NCBI GenBank assembly: GCA_013202535.1
Contig: JABMRP010000223.1
Coordinates: forward strand, 1-7,367
Direction: 5' to 3'
Length of the DNA: 7,367 nt
Origin: Planctomycetota bacterium
GTDB taxonomy: Bacteria; Planctomycetota; Planctomycetia; Pirellulales; Thermoguttaceae
The position numbers were made by a program, and so were the translations under genes. Shown piece after piece: positions 5,735 to 7,367 of this stretch. The first letter of the stretch is position 1. Each line of letters starts with the position of its first letter. The notes under the pieces were generated by a model. The model was not told the origin of the DNA and did not search any database. It was given only the letters and a program-made list of their open reading frames with translations.

Positions 5735-7273
5735 ATGATCCATCGCCGCCGCGTCTGTTTGCTCGCATTGCTGCTTGCCGTGGTCGCTTGCCCTGCGGCC
5801 GTCTCCGCGGAGAGGCCCAACATCCTCATCATCCTGACCGATGACATGGGCTTTTCCGACCTCGGGTGTTTCGGCGGCGAGATCGAGACCCCGAACCTCG
5901 ACGCGCTGGCCGCCGGTGGACTGCGCTTCACCGCGTTCCACAACACCGCGCGGTGCTGGCCGACGCGAGCAACGCTCTTGAGCGGTCGTTACAGCAATGG
6001 TCTTAGCGCCGGTCAAGTCACCATCGCCGAGGTCCTCAAGCCCGCCGGATACCAGACGGGCATGGTCGGTAAATGGCACCTCGGCATGAATCCGGAGAAA
6101 GACGGACCGATACAACGTGGCTTCGATACCTTCTATGGAACGATGACCGGCGCCGGATCGTTTTGGGATCCGTATACGCTGACTCGCAACACGGAACCGA
6201 TCGAGCCCGACTCCGAAGACTTTTACTATACCGACAAAATCGGCACCGAGGCCGTCAGGCAGATCGAGACGTTTGCCAAGAGTGAAAAGCCGTTCTTTCA
6301 ATATGTCGCGTTCACCGCCGCGCACTGGCCCATGCATGCCCCGGAAGAGACGATCCAGAAGTACCTTCCCCGTTATGCCGACGGATGGGAGAAGCTGCGT
6401 AACGACCGTTATGCGCGCATGCTCAAAATGGGGATCATCGACAAGCAGCGCTGGCCGTTGCCGCCCATGGAGTCGCGCGTTCAGCCGTGGGAAACCGTCG
6501 ATCATAAGCCGTGGCGGGTGCGCAATATGGCGATTTACGCCGCCATGGTCGATCACATGGACCAGGCCGTCGGCAATATCGTGGGTGCGTTGAAGCGCAC
6601 CGGGCAACTCGAAAACACGCTGATCATTTACTTCCACGACAACGGCGCGTGTCCCGAGCATCTCGGCGGGAACGGCTACAACACGGCCAATAACATCCTG
6701 GCCAAAGCGAAGGCCGCCGGCCAAACGGTCGCCGTGGGCGACGTGTTCGACGTCCCGATGGGCGGCCCGTTGACCTACGGCAGCGTCGGACACAATTGGG
6801 CAAACGCTCAGAACACGCCGCTACGCCGTTACAAAATGAACGTGCATGAGGGGGGATCTTGCACGCCCGCGATCATGCATTGGCCGGCCGGTCTGAAGCA
6901 CCAGCCGGGTTCGATCACCGCGCAGCGAGGCCACGTGGTGGACATGATGGCGACCTGCATGGAACTGGCCGCCGCGAAGTATCCCACGGAGTTCGACGGC
7001 CGGACGATTACACCGCACGAGAGCTTGAGCCTCGCCGTGGTGATCGGCGGCGGAAAGCAGCCGCACGAGCACGTCTACTACTTCAATCACGCCGGTACGC
7101 ACGCGGTGATCCAGGGCGATTTCAAGGTGGTTCGCGAGGGAAAGGGGCCCTGGGCGCTCTACAATCTCACCGAAAACCGCACCGAGACGCGGGACCTTGC
7201 CAAGCAATACCCCCAGCGCGTGGAAGAGTTGACGGCCCTCTGGGAGGCGCGGTGGGGAAAGAAGACGAAATAG
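5735..7273 (+). CDS. Secreted formylglycine-dependent sulfatase (arylsulfatase family)
   Basis: The 512-residue hydrolase should cleave sulfate esters, probably from sulfated polysaccharides, outside the cytoplasmic membrane. A Sec signal peptide covers residues 1-25 (MIHRRR, hydrophobic core, cleavage after AVSA). The S1 sulfatase core is visible: metal-binding Asp36-Asp37 in ILTDDMG, the C-x-P-x-R motif CWPTR with nucleophile Cys74 (converted to formylglycine by a maturation enzyme), LLSGR at 81-85, GKWHLG with Lys113 and His115, His197 in AAHWP, Asp302-Asn303 in HDNGA, and Lys367 in RRYKMNVHEGG. All expected catalytic and calcium ligands are present, so it should be active. The length is normal for the family. 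No maturase (FGE or anSME) is in the window. The exact substrate and S1 subfamily cannot be read from sequence alone. The stop is TAG 7271-7273. Confidence 0.93.
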   Translation: MIHRRRVCLLALLLAVVACPAAVSAERPNILIILTDDMGFSDLGCFGGEIETPNLDALAAGGLRFTAFHNTARCWPTRATLLSGRYSNGLSAGQVTIAEVLKPAGYQTGMVGKWHLGMNPEKDGPIQRGFDTFYGTMTGAGSFWDPYTLTRNTEPIEPDSEDFYYTDKIGTEAVRQIETFAKSEKPFFQYVAFTAAHWPMHAPEETIQKYLPRYADGWEKLRNDRYARMLKMGIIDKQRWPLPPMESRVQPWETVDHKPWRVRNMAIYAAMVDHMDQAVGNIVGALKRTGQLENTLIIYFHDNGACPEHLGGNGYNTANNILAKAKAAGQTVAVGDVFDVPMGGPLTYGSVGHNWANAQNTPLRRYKMNVHEGGSCTPAIMHWPAGLKHQPGSITAQRGHVVDMMATCMELAAAKYPTEFDGRTITPHESLSLAVVIGGGKQPHEHVYYFNHAGTHAVIQGDFKVVREGKGPWALYNLTENRTETRDLAKQYPQRVEELTALWEARWGKKTK

Positions 7274-7300
7274 TTTCCCATTTCCCGAGAAACCTTCGAC

Positions 7301-7367
7301 GTGGTCATCTACTCGTTCCTGGGGCTGTTCAAAATCGTCTTTCTGGCCTTCAATGTCGTTCCCTACG
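7301..7367 (+). CDS. Possible N-terminus of a membrane protein, cut by the window edge
   Basis: After the sulfatase stop the same frame stays open to the window end. From GTG 7301 it reads a hydrophobic stretch (VVIYSFLGLFKIVFLAFNVV) that looks like a first transmembrane helix. Most of its codons end in G or C, as in the other genes here, which supports coding. The start is uncertain; only a poor GAG lies upstream (7287-7289), about 11 bases away. The fragment of 22 residues is too short to name. An inner-membrane subunit such as NuoH starts with a similar helix, but this is speculation. Confidence 0.4.
   Translation, partial: MVIYSFLGLFKIVFLAFNVVPY

Noticed and set aside
5585..6793. Antisense frame opposite the sulfatase
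   Set aside because: A GC-bias shadow of a complete sulfatase; no motif, no ribosome binding site seen.

Overview
The window is GC-rich with a strong preference for G or C at third codon positions. It reads as part of a chromosome from an anaerobic or facultative member of the Planctomycetota. That placement is an inference from gene content: secreted formylglycine-type sulfatases and exported PQQ-like beta-propeller proteins that open on a W-x-Q-F-R-G-P-G sequence are both hallmarks of the phylum. Genes of the Wood-Ljungdahl (reductive acetyl-CoA) methyl branch are also present. No rRNA or other marker gene is available to confirm the assignment.

Left part (1-1382): the 3' end of acsD/cdhD (small subunit of the corrinoid iron-sulfur protein) is followed by a complete acsE (methyltetrahydrofolate:corrinoid/iron-sulfur protein methyltransferase). 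These are successive partners in methyl transfer from methyl-THF to acetyl-CoA synthase, in the same order as in the classical acetogen acs cluster. They are separated by a 39-bp tandem repeat (three copies plus a degenerate fourth). The repeat carries a stop codon in the acsD phase in every copy and runs almost up to the acsE ribosome binding site.

Centre left (1383-1831): 449 bp without a convincing gene but dense in secondary structure. It holds three GC-rich hairpins, then an AT-rich inverted repeat with two 42-bp arms (40/42 complementary) and a nested stem, then a polypyrimidine tract. This looks like a dispersed, possibly mobile, structured element between the acs genes and the Fe-S genes, and may also end acs transcription.

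Centre (1832-4059): nifU-nifS, a two-gene Fe-S cluster assembly operon with a 17-nt gap. NifU is the full three-domain scaffold with all nine cysteines, and NifS is a complete PLP cysteine desulfurase. No nitrogenase gene is visible. The likely role is general or CODH/ACS-directed cluster supply, since the acs enzymes need many Fe-S clusters.

Right part (4060-7367): a possible very small basic ORF and a candidate promoter, then an exported PQQ-like beta-propeller protein and a secreted sulfatase with its own candidate extended -10 promoter. At the edge is the start of what looks like a membrane-protein gene. These are probably separate transcription units from the nif pair.

No CRISPR array, tRNA, rRNA, transposase or phage gene was found. 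The most unusual features are the two non-coding ones: the stop-containing tandem repeat between acsD and acsE, and the long inverted-repeat element at 1489-1620.
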